Assembly (NCBI RefSeq): GCF_900129725.1
Contig: NZ_FQWQ01000005.1
Location: 682,001-746,000 of the forward strand
Length of the DNA: 64,000 nt
Origin: Chryseolinea serpens
Lineage (GTDB): Bacteria > Bacteroidota > Bacteroidia > Cytophagales > Cyclobacteriaceae
Direction: 5' to 3'
Positions within the stretch are counted from its first letter, which is position 1; each line of letters starts with the position of its first letter. The position numbers were made by a program, and so were the translations under genes. The notes beneath the pieces are model-generated. The model made no database searches. It was not told where the DNA came from and saw only the letters and a list, made by a program, of their open reading frames with translations. This document shows, piece by piece, positions 8,563 through 15,957 of the stretch.

Positions 8563-9092
8563 ATAGATTGGTTTTTAGGTTGTCGTCTCAATATTACCGA
8601 TACGATAATGTTAACAAAAAAGCCGATGATCAATCCCTGCGTAAAATACGTCACCGTCAATTGCCACATGTTAGTCGTGGGCAACCCCTTTAAATTACGT
8701 TCATATATGTCTTTCCCGATGCGTTCAATGTCTTCTTTTGGAAATGCTTTCAAATACGCCGTCATCTCCGCGATGTAGCCCGTCACAAATGCCTTCTCCC
8801 AGCTGCCAAAAGCAAACAGCAGCGCCGAGGTGATGGTGGTCATCAGCAGCACCACGATGGTGCCGCCTAACGTGGCCTGCCAGAAATACAACACCCCTTG
8901 TTGGTCGTAGTCCCTGAATTCCTTCAATGAAAAGTAAACAAACACGCCGAACAATAAAATCCTGAAATCGAGAAAAGGGGAGACCAGCAGCGGATGCCGG
9001 CCGAGGTAAAACATGACTACGTGCATGATAAACGCCAGCATACCGGCCACTGCGCCCCACCGCGCGGAAATGCGGAGTAATTTCGATGTCAT
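8559..9092 (-). CDS. DUF4199-family membrane protein (first of two)
   Basis: A 177-residue protein with four hydrophobic helices (about 12-30, 37-57, 70-95 and 145-165) and the family pattern VYFSLKEFRDYDQQG after helix two. The soluble loop between helices three and four (TAYLKAFPKEDIERIGKDIYER) has the same length and place as in the downstream paralogue, though sequence identity is low. It starts 7 bp after the dihydroorotase-like gene. The function is unknown; tandem DUF4199 proteins may pair in the membrane. Confidence 0.75.
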   Translation of the reverse strand: MTSKLLRISARWGAVAGMLAFIMHVVMFYLGRHPLLVSPFLDFRILLFGVFVYFSLKEFRDYDQQGVLYFWQATLGGTIVVLLMTTITSALLFAFGSWEKAFVTGYIAEMTAYLKAFPKEDIERIGKDIYERNLKGLPTTNMWQLTVTYFTQGLIIGFFVNIIVSVILRRQPKNQSI

Positions 9093-9099
9093 CTGCGTC

Positions 9100-10359
9100 T
9101 CAGTCCTCTATTTTATGCCGTCCGTTGTTGAAGACCGCGATTGCTTTTCCCTTGATCTGCTGGTTGAGCCACGGCGAGTTCTTCGATCGCGACAAATTCG
9201 CCTTTTCGTCGAAGAGCCAGGTGCGCTCCGGGTCGAAGAGGGTGAGGTTGGCCTTTTCCTCCACTTCAATTTTTGGGATCTCCAGGCCCAACAGCTTGCG
9301 CGGGTTCACGGTCACTTTCTCGATGAGCGCATCCCAACCCACCGGCTCGGCCAGCGCACCCAGGTGCATGGCAAAGGTCTGCAGGTTGATCATACCAAAA
9401 TCAGCCAGGTCAAATTCCAGGCTCTTGCTCTCCTCTTCGTGCGGGATGTGGCCGGAGCAGAGCACGTCGATGGTGCCGTCTTTCAGGGCCTTGATCAACG
9501 CCTCGTTGTCCACCTTCTCGCGAAGGGGCGGGTTCACTTTATAGTTCGTGTCAAAATCCGACAAGCGGCTGTCGTCCAGCAGCGGCTGGTAGATGGCCAC
9601 GTCGCAGGTGACGTTCAGCTTCTTTTTGGCGGCGCGGATCATGTCGGCCGATTTGCCGGTCGAGATCTTGGCGATGTGCAGGCGCCCGCCGGCATAAGCC
9701 AGCAATTCCAGGTTGCGCCCCACGGCAATGTCTTCAGCAATGCGCGGCATGCCTTTCAGGCCCAGCATGGTGCTGTTAACGCCTTCGTGCATCTGGCCAA
9801 ACAGGTTCAGCCAGATATCCTCGGGATGGTCGATGATGAGGCCGTTAAATTTCTGGGTGTATTGCAGCGATTTCAGCAGGATATCGGTGTGCCAGATGGA
9901 TTTCAGGCCGTCGGTAAAGGCTGCTGCACCGGCTTCGTGCAGGTCGATCATCTCCGTCAACTCCTCGCCTTTGTTGTTCTTGGTGACGGCTGCCAGGGGA
10001 TGGATCTGCACCAGTTGGCTGTCGTTGCCCTTCACCAGGTAGCTGATCTCGTTCTTGGTTTGTACGCAGGGTACGGTGTTGGGCAGCAGGGCGATGCCCG
10101 TAAATCCGCCGGCGGCCGCGGTGCGCGCCACCGACTCCAGGTCTTCTTTGTGTTCCAGCCCCGGATCGCCCGCAAAGGTGCCCAGGTCAAACCAGCCCGC
10201 CGAAAGTTTCATGCCGTCCGCCTTGATCACCTTGTCGGCCGTATAGTTCTTATCACCGATCTCGATGATGCGACCGTTGTTGATCAATACATTTTTTTCT
10301 TTTTGATGGAAGGAGGACGAGGGGTCGAGAATTTCAGCGTGTTGTATCAGTATCTTCAT
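9100..10359 (-). CDS. dihydroorotase-family protein lacking catalytic residues
   Basis: A 419-residue amidohydrolase-fold protein with overall dihydroorotase layout (GWFDLGTFAGDPG, GGFTGIALLPNT, IIDHPED, VNPRKLLGL). Key residues are gone. The metal-binding HxH after GxxD is Gly60 and Phe62. The HIxHVST histidine is Lys (LHIAKIST). The TDHAPH aspartate is Gly (CSGHIPH). The Asp of FTDG and the His of DHPED remain. With most zinc ligands missing it should not catalyse dihydroorotate formation. In some bacteria an inactive homologue (PyrC') supports aspartate transcarbamoylase assembly; that or a new envelope-linked role is possible here. It lies between the BatA and DUF4199 genes. Confidence 0.85.
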   Translation of the reverse strand: MKILIQHAEILDPSSSFHQKEKNVLINNGRIIEIGDKNYTADKVIKADGMKLSAGWFDLGTFAGDPGLEHKEDLESVARTAAAGGFTGIALLPNTVPCVQTKNEISYLVKGNDSQLVQIHPLAAVTKNNKGEELTEMIDLHEAGAAAFTDGLKSIWHTDILLKSLQYTQKFNGLIIDHPEDIWLNLFGQMHEGVNSTMLGLKGMPRIAEDIAVGRNLELLAYAGGRLHIAKISTGKSADMIRAAKKKLNVTCDVAIYQPLLDDSRLSDFDTNYKVNPPLREKVDNEALIKALKDGTIDVLCSGHIPHEEESKSLEFDLADFGMINLQTFAMHLGALAEPVGWDALIEKVTVNPRKLLGLEIPKIEVEEKANLTLFDPERTWLFDEKANLSRSKNSPWLNQQIKGKAIAVFNNGRHKIED

Positions 10360-10406
10360 GCTTACTATTTTTCACGGGGTTGCCTCCCCAAGAGAAGCGC
10401 GTTGCT

Positions 10407-12401
10407 TTACTTCATAAACCTGATCAACAGGATCTCCGCCAAAAGGAAGGTCAGGGCCAGCAAAAGCGCGTATTTCCACAATGGGGTGCCCAAATATCGC
10501 TCCTTTATTTCTTTGCTGAAAGCGTCGGTCGAACCAACCTCGAAAATAGTGATGTTGTCGCCACCCCCCAGCAGTTGCTTCATTTCGGGTCCGGAATATT
10601 GGTCCATCAGCGATTCGGCCTTGTCGAGGTTGAATGCCAGCAGATTAATGGTGTCGCGGCGCATCACCACCTTATAGAAACCCCGGCTGATGGAGAATTT
10701 GGGGATGTCGAAAATAACGTCGTCGTTCACCGTGCGCTGGGCGGGGATCACCTCCTCAGGGCCTTCCCACCGCAAAGGCTCCTCGCCCTTCAGGCTGTCT
10801 ACATGCAGGGTGATGAAATCTTCCAGCAGGGTGTAGTAGGGTTTCAGGTCGTTCTTCTTGCCGCTGGCCGCGATGCGGTACATCACCGGCACAAAGATGG
10901 CGTGGTTAAAAAAGTCGGTTTGCGAAGCGTCCAGCGCGCTGGCCAGCACATAGACCTTGCCGCGCTGAGGAAAAAGCGAAAGGAACGGCTGGCCGTCCTT
11001 GAATTTCAGCAAGGCCGAGTTGTCGCCTCCCCAATCCAGCCGGCGTATGGCCTTGGGCATGGCCAGGGAAACCGACCGCTCTTCGAAAACATTTTCGAAA
11101 AAGGGATTCGAGAAGTCGGGCCGGTCAAGTTCCAGCGTGGTTTTGTTCCCGGTATCTTTCAAAGTGGCCAATTGCAGAAAATTTTTCAAGCTCTCCACAT
11201 CCGGTGTTGTGCCGGGAGCCAGCAGCAACGTGCCGTTGTCGAGGATGTAGCGGCGCAACGCTCCCCCTAAGGAGGCGTCGATGCTGTTGAGCCCATTCAC
11301 CACCACCAGGTCGGCCTGGGGCAGCAGGCCGTAGTTGAAATTGTTCACCGGGTAAGAGGCAAAATCAAATACATCCTTGTTTCCAAAAACTTTTTCAACC
11401 ACCGTGGGCGCGGCCGTATTCTTGATCTCCAGCACGCGGATCTTGTCGGTGAAGTTCAGGGCCAGATAAAATTCATTGTCAAAGCTCACCGGGAAGTCGT
11501 TGAAGGTGAGCCGGGCCTCGTTCAACCCCGACAATCCTGTGGCGAGGTCGAAGGTGGTCTCGGCCATGCCGCCTTGGGCAATGTCCAGCAGCGAGGTTCC
11601 GGCCTGTACGCCGTTCAGGGTCAGTTTCAGGTTGAGCTGTGTCACTTCCTTGCGTCCGTCGTTGCGCACCTTCACGTGCAGCACGTTCTTCCCGCCCCCG
11701 GCCGAAAACGGATTCTCGAGGTAGGCCGAATCGATAAAAACGTTCGACAATTGGCCATAGGCAATGGGCACCAGGTGCAGCCGCGCTGTGGTGTCGGGGG
11801 CGGTCACCTGCCCCAGGGTGGACTTCTGGAAGTCGGAGATCCAAAAGATCTCGCGACCTCGTTTGGCTCCTTCCTGGCGGATGCGTTCTTGTATTTCGAC
11901 CTGCGAGCGGCTCACGGGCGAAAGGCGGATCTGCGTGAGCAGGTCCAGCACCTCGGCCTTGGTTTTGTAGGTGTTTGAAAAAGGCGAAAAGTCGTTTGTG
12001 ATCAGCCGGTAGCGCGTATCGGGCGGAAATACCTCCACGATGCTCCGCGCAAAGCTCACCCCGGCATCCAGTCCCCGCGTCTTGTCGTCGGTGAGTGCCG
12101 ACATGCTCTGCGAGTTGTCCAGGTACAGCAAAATGTTCTGTCCCGTGCCCACTTGCTCCCGGGCGGGAATCACCGGCTGGCTAAAAGTAATGACCAGGAA
12201 AAACAGGAACAGCAACCGCGCCGCCAGCACCAGGTAATGCTTCAGGCGCCGCTTGGCCGTGGTAACTTCCTTCACCTGGCGGAGGAACCGCGTATTCGAA
12301 AAATATACCCGGATCGTTCTCCTGAAATTAAATAAATGGATGATAACGGGTATGGAAAGTGCGCCCAGCGCCCACAGAAAAGAAGGGTATAAAAAACTCA
12401 T
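10407..12401 (-). CDS. BatA-domain membrane protein
   Basis: A 664-residue protein starting MSFLYPSFLWALGALSIPVIIHLFNFRR, the diagnostic N-terminal BatA domain (PF07584). A second helix (about 57-77, LVLAARLLFLFFLVITFSQPV) precedes a von Willebrand A-like region with LYLDNSQSMS (about 90-100), a MIDAS-type DxSxS motif. The long middle part is beta-rich, and one helix (LLLALTFLLAEILLIRF) closes the protein. Most of the chain should be periplasmic. BatA proteins were linked to aerotolerance in Bacteroides, mechanism unclear. The ATG at 12401 is chosen because the BatA motif starts there. First gene of the five-gene run. Confidence 0.85.
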   Translation of the reverse strand: MSFLYPSFLWALGALSIPVIIHLFNFRRTIRVYFSNTRFLRQVKEVTTAKRRLKHYLVLAARLLFLFFLVITFSQPVIPAREQVGTGQNILLYLDNSQSMSALTDDKTRGLDAGVSFARSIVEVFPPDTRYRLITNDFSPFSNTYKTKAEVLDLLTQIRLSPVSRSQVEIQERIRQEGAKRGREIFWISDFQKSTLGQVTAPDTTARLHLVPIAYGQLSNVFIDSAYLENPFSAGGGKNVLHVKVRNDGRKEVTQLNLKLTLNGVQAGTSLLDIAQGGMAETTFDLATGLSGLNEARLTFNDFPVSFDNEFYLALNFTDKIRVLEIKNTAAPTVVEKVFGNKDVFDFASYPVNNFNYGLLPQADLVVVNGLNSIDASLGGALRRYILDNGTLLLAPGTTPDVESLKNFLQLATLKDTGNKTTLELDRPDFSNPFFENVFEERSVSLAMPKAIRRLDWGGDNSALLKFKDGQPFLSLFPQRGKVYVLASALDASQTDFFNHAIFVPVMYRIAASGKKNDLKPYYTLLEDFITLHVDSLKGEEPLRWEGPEEVIPAQRTVNDDVIFDIPKFSISRGFYKVVMRRDTINLLAFNLDKAESLMDQYSGPEMKQLLGGGDNITIFEVGSTDAFSKEIKERYLGTPLWKYALLLALTFLLAEILLIRFMK

Positions 12402-12639
12402 GCGAACAAAACTAATTAAAAAAGGATGCTTCCAACACCCGCTCCTATAAACGACCGAACTAACCCCATCATCAGCAATCCCCCAAACAAGATTCAACCA
12501 AAGTCCGGGATCAGACCCCCGAGACTCAACCACCAACCCCAGTCTTAAGGGAACCTTCGGGTCGATCCCAGAGGGGCATTGTTGTTTTTGGAAATATCCT
12601 GCCTCGCGGACTTGCCTTCAGGAATAATTGGATTTCAAT

Positions 12640-12694
12640 AACCCCAGCCTTTAGGCTGGGGTTACACAGACCACCCCGGAAGGGCTTTAGCCCT
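12640..12694. repeat. pair of REP-like palindromes
   Basis: Two hairpins 17 bp apart share a TTTA loop. The first has 10-bp perfect arms (AACCCCAGCC at 12640-12649, GGCTGGGGTT at 12654-12663). The second has 5-bp arms (AGGGC at 12681-12685, GCCCT at 12690-12694). This resembles the paired repetitive extragenic palindromes mobilised by RAYT transposases in many bacteria. No transposase gene is in the window. The sequence lies in the 466-bp gene-free gap 12402-12867. Confidence 0.65.
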
Positions 12695-12792
12695 GAACCT
12701 TCAACGACGAATTGGCTAAAAACAGGCCATCATCTTCAAAAAAATATCATCTCCCGCCAACATCGCCCCTACACGTAGCATTAAAAAAAAAC

Positions 12793-12838
12793 GGAAAGTA
12801 CCTACTGCAATCCCATTGCAGTAAGGTGCTTTTTCTTT
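12793..12838 (+). terminator. strong hairpin with T tract in an intergenic leader
   Basis: Long arms 12795-12810 and 12816-12834 pair through the core ACTGCAA/TTGCAGT and flanking ACCT/AGGT with one bulge and one mismatch, loop TCCCA. A-rich sequence precedes it and TTTTTCTTTAT follows. It sits 30 bp before the ATG of the barrel-protein gene. It may end a short upstream transcript or act as a leader attenuator. Confidence 0.65.
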
Positions 12839-12867
12839 ATAGCCCTAACCAAAAAATGTTAATGGCT

Positions 12868-13500
12868 ATGAAAACCAAAATCTTACTCACCTGTTTCGCG
12901 CTAGCCTGCGCCCTTGCAGCATCCTCCCAAAATTTCAAGAAGTTTAGAGTAGGCATCGGCGTTGGCTATGCCAAGCCTTCGGGAAGTGGCTCTCGGGGAG
13001 GAGGCCTTGTCTATCTCGAGCCTTCCTACCGCCTCAGCGATGCCCTCTCGCTGGGCTTGCGTGTGGAGTCGGCCATCGTCGCCCGCGGACTTTCGGGTAG
13101 TTCCGTCGATATGGAGAATTTTGATTTGTCGACCCAATCCTCCTACACGCTGAACGTGCAGTACTACCTGAGTACAAATAATTTTCGTCCTTTCTTCGGT
13201 GCCGGTCTCGGGATCCACAATCTGTCGGCGATGAAGACCGATGTTATTGTTGTCGATGGAATTGATTTCACAGGACAAGGGCAGGTGCAAACGCATACAG
13301 AATCGGTAAACCTCAGCGATGCGCAATCGAAGCTGGGATTCTACCCGCGTTTAGGTTTTGATTTGGGGCACTTCACATTTTCGGTCGACTATAATTTTAT
13401 TCCCAACACAAAGACCACCGTGTCGGGAAGCGACGCGAGCTTCAGGAACAACTACCTGGGTGTTCGTCTCGGGGCGAATTTTGGTGGCGGAAGAAAATAA
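12868..13500 (+). CDS. outer-membrane beta-barrel protein
   Basis: A 210-residue protein with signal peptide MKTKILLTCFALACALAASSQ. The rest is alternating hydrophobic strands (VGIGVGYAKP, LVYLEPSYRLSDALSLGLRVES, YTLNVQYYLS, FRPFFGAGLGI, KLGFYPRLGFDLGHFTFSVDYNF) ending in the strand NYLGVRLGANFGG. This fits an 8-stranded OmpX/OmpW-like barrel. Three in-frame ATGs lie close together (12856, 12862, 12868); the last gives the cleanest signal peptide. Its leader holds the hairpin at 12793-12838. The transport or adhesion role is unknown. Confidence 0.8.
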   Translation: MKTKILLTCFALACALAASSQNFKKFRVGIGVGYAKPSGSGSRGGGLVYLEPSYRLSDALSLGLRVESAIVARGLSGSSVDMENFDLSTQSSYTLNVQYYLSTNNFRPFFGAGLGIHNLSAMKTDVIVVDGIDFTGQGQVQTHTESVNLSDAQSKLGFYPRLGFDLGHFTFSVDYNFIPNTKTTVSGSDASFRNNYLGVRLGANFGGGRK

Positions 13501-13616
13501 TACCGACGTTGATCGCGGCGTCCGGTGGATCGTCATCGGACTTTTTAACAGGTCAGTCACCGTGCAACTTTTGTCGTATAGGATATTCGTTGTGTTGAAC
13601 GGACAAAAGCTATAAG

Positions 13617-13649
13617 AAGCCTGACGATCATCGCCAGGCTTTTTGTTTT
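13617..13649 (+). terminator. terminator after the beta-barrel gene
   Basis: AAGCCTGACGA (13617-13627) pairs with TCGCCAGGCTT (13631-13641) with one mismatch and a 3-nt loop, followed by TTTGTTTTG. It lies between the convergent barrel gene and ssb. Confidence 0.85.
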
Positions 13650-13670
13650 GCTCCTAACGGGCATTCACTT

Positions 13671-14009
13671 TTATTTGTTCGCTCCCAACATCAATAGCTC
13701 GCCGACGTTGATCTCGGTGAAGTATTTTTTTTCTCCCGTGCTGTCTTCGTACTCCCGGTGAACCAGGCGGCCCTCCACGGCGATCTCGTTGCCTTTTTTC
13801 AAGTACTTTTCCGCGATGTCCGCCAGTTTACCCCACATTACCAGGTGGTGCCATTGCGTGTCGACCACTTTTTCGCCCTTGTCGTTTTTATAGGTATCAT
13901 TCGTCGCCAGATTAAAGGATACCTTTTTGCTGCCGCTTTCAAAAATACGCACCTCGGGGTCCTTGCCCAGGTTGCCGATAAGCCTCACGCTGTTTTTTAA
14001 ATTTTTCAT
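13671..14009 (-). CDS. ssb: single-stranded DNA-binding protein
   Basis: A 112-residue OB-fold protein: NSVRLIGNLGKDPEVR, VSFNLATNDTYKN, TQWHHLVMWGKLADIAEKYLKKGNEIAVEGRL and YFTEINVGELLML are the usual SSB motifs in order. It ends GANK straight after the OB fold, so it lacks the disordered linker and acidic DDDIPF-type tip that recruits repair partners. It is thus a short, accessory-type SSB, and a full-length paralogue probably exists elsewhere. The convergent barrel gene lies downstream. The shared upstream gap to the 14180 gene carries two dyads. Confidence 0.92.
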   Translation of the reverse strand: MKNLKNSVRLIGNLGKDPEVRIFESGSKKVSFNLATNDTYKNDKGEKVVDTQWHHLVMWGKLADIAEKYLKKGNEIAVEGRLVHREYEDSTGEKKYFTEINVGELLMLGANK

Positions 14010-14044
14010 ACGTCGATTGGTATAGTGTGGTGAATAAACGTTGC

Positions 14045-14066
14045 GTTGGGAAATGCGACTCCCAAC
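14045..14066 (-). promoter_or_regulatory. perfect dyad in the ssb leader
   Basis: GTTGGGA (14045-14051) and TCCCAAC (14060-14066) form a perfect 7-bp dyad with an 8-bp spacer, 36 bp upstream of the ssb ATG. It could be a leader hairpin or a regulator site; no partner is identified. Confidence 0.45.
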
Positions 14067-14128
14067 ACCAGGGCTACCCGCCCGATGGTCTCGCCAAGGT
14101 GAGGCAAGAAATTAAAGCTAGTCGTATG

Positions 14129-14150
14129 ATAAACGTTTAATTTCGTTTAT
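14129..14150. promoter_or_regulatory. operator-like dyad between ssb and the zinc-motif gene
   Basis: ATAAACG (14129-14135) and CGTTTAT (14144-14150) form a perfect 7-bp AT-rich dyad with an 8-bp AT spacer, 30 bp before the ATG at 14180. Position and symmetry fit a dimeric regulator site in the divergent promoter region. This is inferred from sequence only. Confidence 0.45.
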
Positions 14151-14179
14151 ATTCGATCATCAGTTGTTGGTTATTTTTT

Positions 14180-14545
14180 ATGTCAAATCATGTTCACAAA
14201 TTCTGCCAGGAATGCGGGGCACTTATTAAGGGAAGGGCCGACAAAAAATTTTGTGACGATCACTGCCGCGCCAACTACAACAATCGCATCAACAGTTCCG
14301 AAACCCACTACATGCGCTCGGTCATTCACGTGCTCCGCCGGAATCGCCGCATCCTGAAAGACCTCAACCACACCGGAAAGACCAAAGTCGATTGCGATAA
14401 ACTGCGCCATCGCGGATTTGATTTCACCTACTTCACCAACATCGACGAAACCGGAACCGAGGGCCGCTACTACTATTGCTTTGATCAGGGCTATATTCTT
14501 TTGAAGGACGGCGATCTGCTCTTGGTGACAAGACAACCCCATTGA
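14180..14545 (+). CDS. small protein with N-terminal Cys4 zinc motif
   Basis: A 121-residue protein that I do not recognise as a named family. Residues 9-30 hold CQECGALIKG..KKFCDDHC, a C-x2-C..C-x3-C pattern like a zinc ribbon, followed by RANYNNRIN. A basic helical middle (about 45-75, HVLRRNRRILKDLNHTGK) and a beta-rich end (FDFTYFTNIDE, RYYYCFDQGYILLKDGDLLLV) follow. The basic and zinc features suggest nucleic-acid binding, but this is inference. It is divergent from ssb with a dyad between the two genes. Confidence 0.7.
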   Translation: MSNHVHKFCQECGALIKGRADKKFCDDHCRANYNNRINSSETHYMRSVIHVLRRNRRILKDLNHTGKTKVDCDKLRHRGFDFTYFTNIDETGTEGRYYYCFDQGYILLKDGDLLLVTRQPH

Positions 14546-14592
14546 TGTACACGGAATGTGTGTGATCAAATGAATGATGATGAGAAATATTC

Positions 14593-14630
14593 TGAAAAAC
14601 AAGATGGCAACCCTTCAAGGATTGCCATCT
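14593..14630 (-). terminator. terminator for the IscA-type gene unit
   Basis: AGATGGCAA (14602-14610) and TTGCCATCT (14622-14630) form a perfect 9-bp stem with further CCTT/AAGG pairing inside. On the minus strand it is followed by TTGTTTTTC. It lies downstream of the minus-strand gene ending at 14718 and may also stop the plus-strand gene ending at 14545. Confidence 0.75.
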
Positions 14631-14717
14631 GTCTGAACGGGCATTTCGCCGCGTTCATGAAATAATAAGTTCAATAACCTCCCCATCAACCCAGAGGCCA
14701 ACGATGTGCTCTGGGAA

Positions 14718-15044
14718 TTAAACCGCGAAGCTCTCACCACAACCGCAGGTGCGTGTGGCGTTCGGATTGATGAATTGGAAACCCTTTCCGTTGAGGCCGT
14801 CCGAAAAGTCGAGCGTGGTGCCCAACAGATAGAGGAGGCTTTTCTTGTCGACCAGGATCTTGATACCCTTGTCTTCAAAGATCTGGTCGGCGGGTTTGAT
14901 CTCGTCGTCGAAGTTGAGATCATACATCAGTCCCGAGCAGCCACCGCCCTTCACGAGCACGCGGATGTTGTTGTTGTCGGGCTTGCCTTCTTCGGTGCGG
15001 AGGGCGATGATCCGTTCTTTTGCTTTATCGGTTACGCTGATCAT
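14718..15044 (-). CDS. HesB/IscA-family iron-sulfur assembly protein
   Basis: A 108-residue A-type carrier. It has the three conserved cysteines: one in VKGGGCSGLMYDLNF and two in TRTCGCGESF near the C-terminus. The family receives Fe-S clusters from a scaffold and passes them to apoproteins in the cytoplasm. The ATG at 15044 (MISVTDKAKERI) matches family N-termini; a TTG three codons earlier is less likely. The unknown gene 15064-15477 lies 19 bp upstream on the same strand, so they may form one unit. ErpA, SufA and IscA cannot be told apart here. Confidence 0.92.
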   Translation of the reverse strand: MISVTDKAKERIIALRTEEGKPDNNNIRVLVKGGGCSGLMYDLNFDDEIKPADQIFEDKGIKILVDKKSLLYLLGTTLDFSDGLNGKGFQFINPNATRTCGCGESFAV

Positions 15045-15063
15045 AGTCTGCAATGTTCTTTGT

Positions 15064-15477
15064 TTACGAAATCGGGTTGAGCACTACGCTGAAAACGGTA
15101 AGCGTATTCATATCGCGTCCGTAATACAGCTTTTGCAGGGCGTCGAGGATGTTGCTGGCCTTGAAGTAGGACGTGTGCAATTCCGTGTCGCCCTTGGCAA
15201 CCCATTGTATGGTGTAAGAATTCTCTTTCTCTTTATACTGCTGCACGTAGGCCAGCATTTTCTTTAACGCATCCACCTTGTCGGCTCCGGTTTCGTTGTG
15301 GAACAGGAAAGCCTGGTTGTGGCGCGGGTTGATGGTGATGAGGTCCAGCTTCACTTTGTGGCCATCCACCGTGCTGTACTCAAACACGAGGTCCGACGTG
15401 CGCAAGCCCAGGTAGTCCTTGATTTCTTGTTGTATGCGGGCCGCTTCTACGTGCATTTCGCTGAGTGTCTCGATCAT
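15064..15477 (-). CDS. conserved-looking protein of unknown function
   Basis: A 137-residue protein starting MIETLSEMHVEAARIQQEIKDYL at an ATG; a TTG at 15549 would lengthen it by 24 residues and run into the next gene's leader. The N-terminal third is helical (about 1-25). The rest alternates strands and helices (DLVFEYSTVDGHKVKLDLITI, QAFLFHNE, SYTIQWVAKGD, LHTSYFKASNILDALQKLYYGRD). There is no signal peptide, membrane segment or known catalytic motif. It lies upstream of the IscA-type gene and head-to-head with mce. Confidence 0.7.
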   Translation of the reverse strand: MIETLSEMHVEAARIQQEIKDYLGLRTSDLVFEYSTVDGHKVKLDLITINPRHNQAFLFHNETGADKVDALKKMLAYVQQYKEKENSYTIQWVAKGDTELHTSYFKASNILDALQKLYYGRDMNTLTVFSVVLNPIS

Positions 15478-15551
15478 AGATGCCAAAGTTTCACAGTTTA
15501 AACTTTCGATTTCCCCTAAAAGTTTCTTGTTTGGGTACAAAGTTAACAATT

Positions 15552-15950
15552 ATGGAAAAACTTGAACACATCGGAATTGCCGTTAAAAGCCTGAAAAATG
15601 CACATTCTGTCTTTGAAGCCCTATTGGGTCGCGAGCACTACAAGATCGAGGAAGTGGCCTCGGAAGGCGTGCGGACCTCGTTTTTTGAGATCGGCGGGGT
15701 GAAAATCGAGTTCCTGGAAGCCACCCGCGACGATTCGCCCATCGCCAAATTCATCGAAAAAAAGGGGGAAGGTGTGCACCATCTCGCGTTTGCGGTGAGC
15801 GATATCCGCAGCAGCATCGAGGACTATAAAAATAAAGGTTTCGAGGTGATCAATCAGGAGCCCAAGAAAGGGGCCGACAACAAGATGATCTGCTTTCTCC
15901 ATCCCAAAACCACTGGCGGCGTTTTGATCGAACTCTGCCAAGACCTCTAG
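15552..15950 (+). CDS. mce: methylmalonyl-CoA epimerase
   Basis: A 132-residue glyoxalase/VOC-fold protein. KLEHIGIAVKSL supplies the first metal histidine, GVHHLAFAVSDI the second and GGVLIELCQ the glutamate, as in methylmalonyl-CoA epimerase. It interconverts (2R)- and (2S)-methylmalonyl-CoA in propionate/succinate metabolism in the cytoplasm. The length is normal. The ATG at 15552 starts the family motif directly; an upstream in-frame ATG at 15480 would add 24 residues unlike the family. Confidence 0.92.
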   Translation: MEKLEHIGIAVKSLKNAHSVFEALLGREHYKIEEVASEGVRTSFFEIGGVKIEFLEATRDDSPIAKFIEKKGEGVHHLAFAVSDIRSSIEDYKNKGFEVINQEPKKGADNKMICFLHPKTTGGVLIELCQDL

Positions 15951-15957
15951 GCCGACA

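Noticed and set aside
9013-10677. 554-codon open frame on the plus strand
   Set aside because: It lies almost wholly opposite the dihydroorotase-like gene and neighbours; composition is low-complexity His/Val/Gln-rich antisense and it matches no family.
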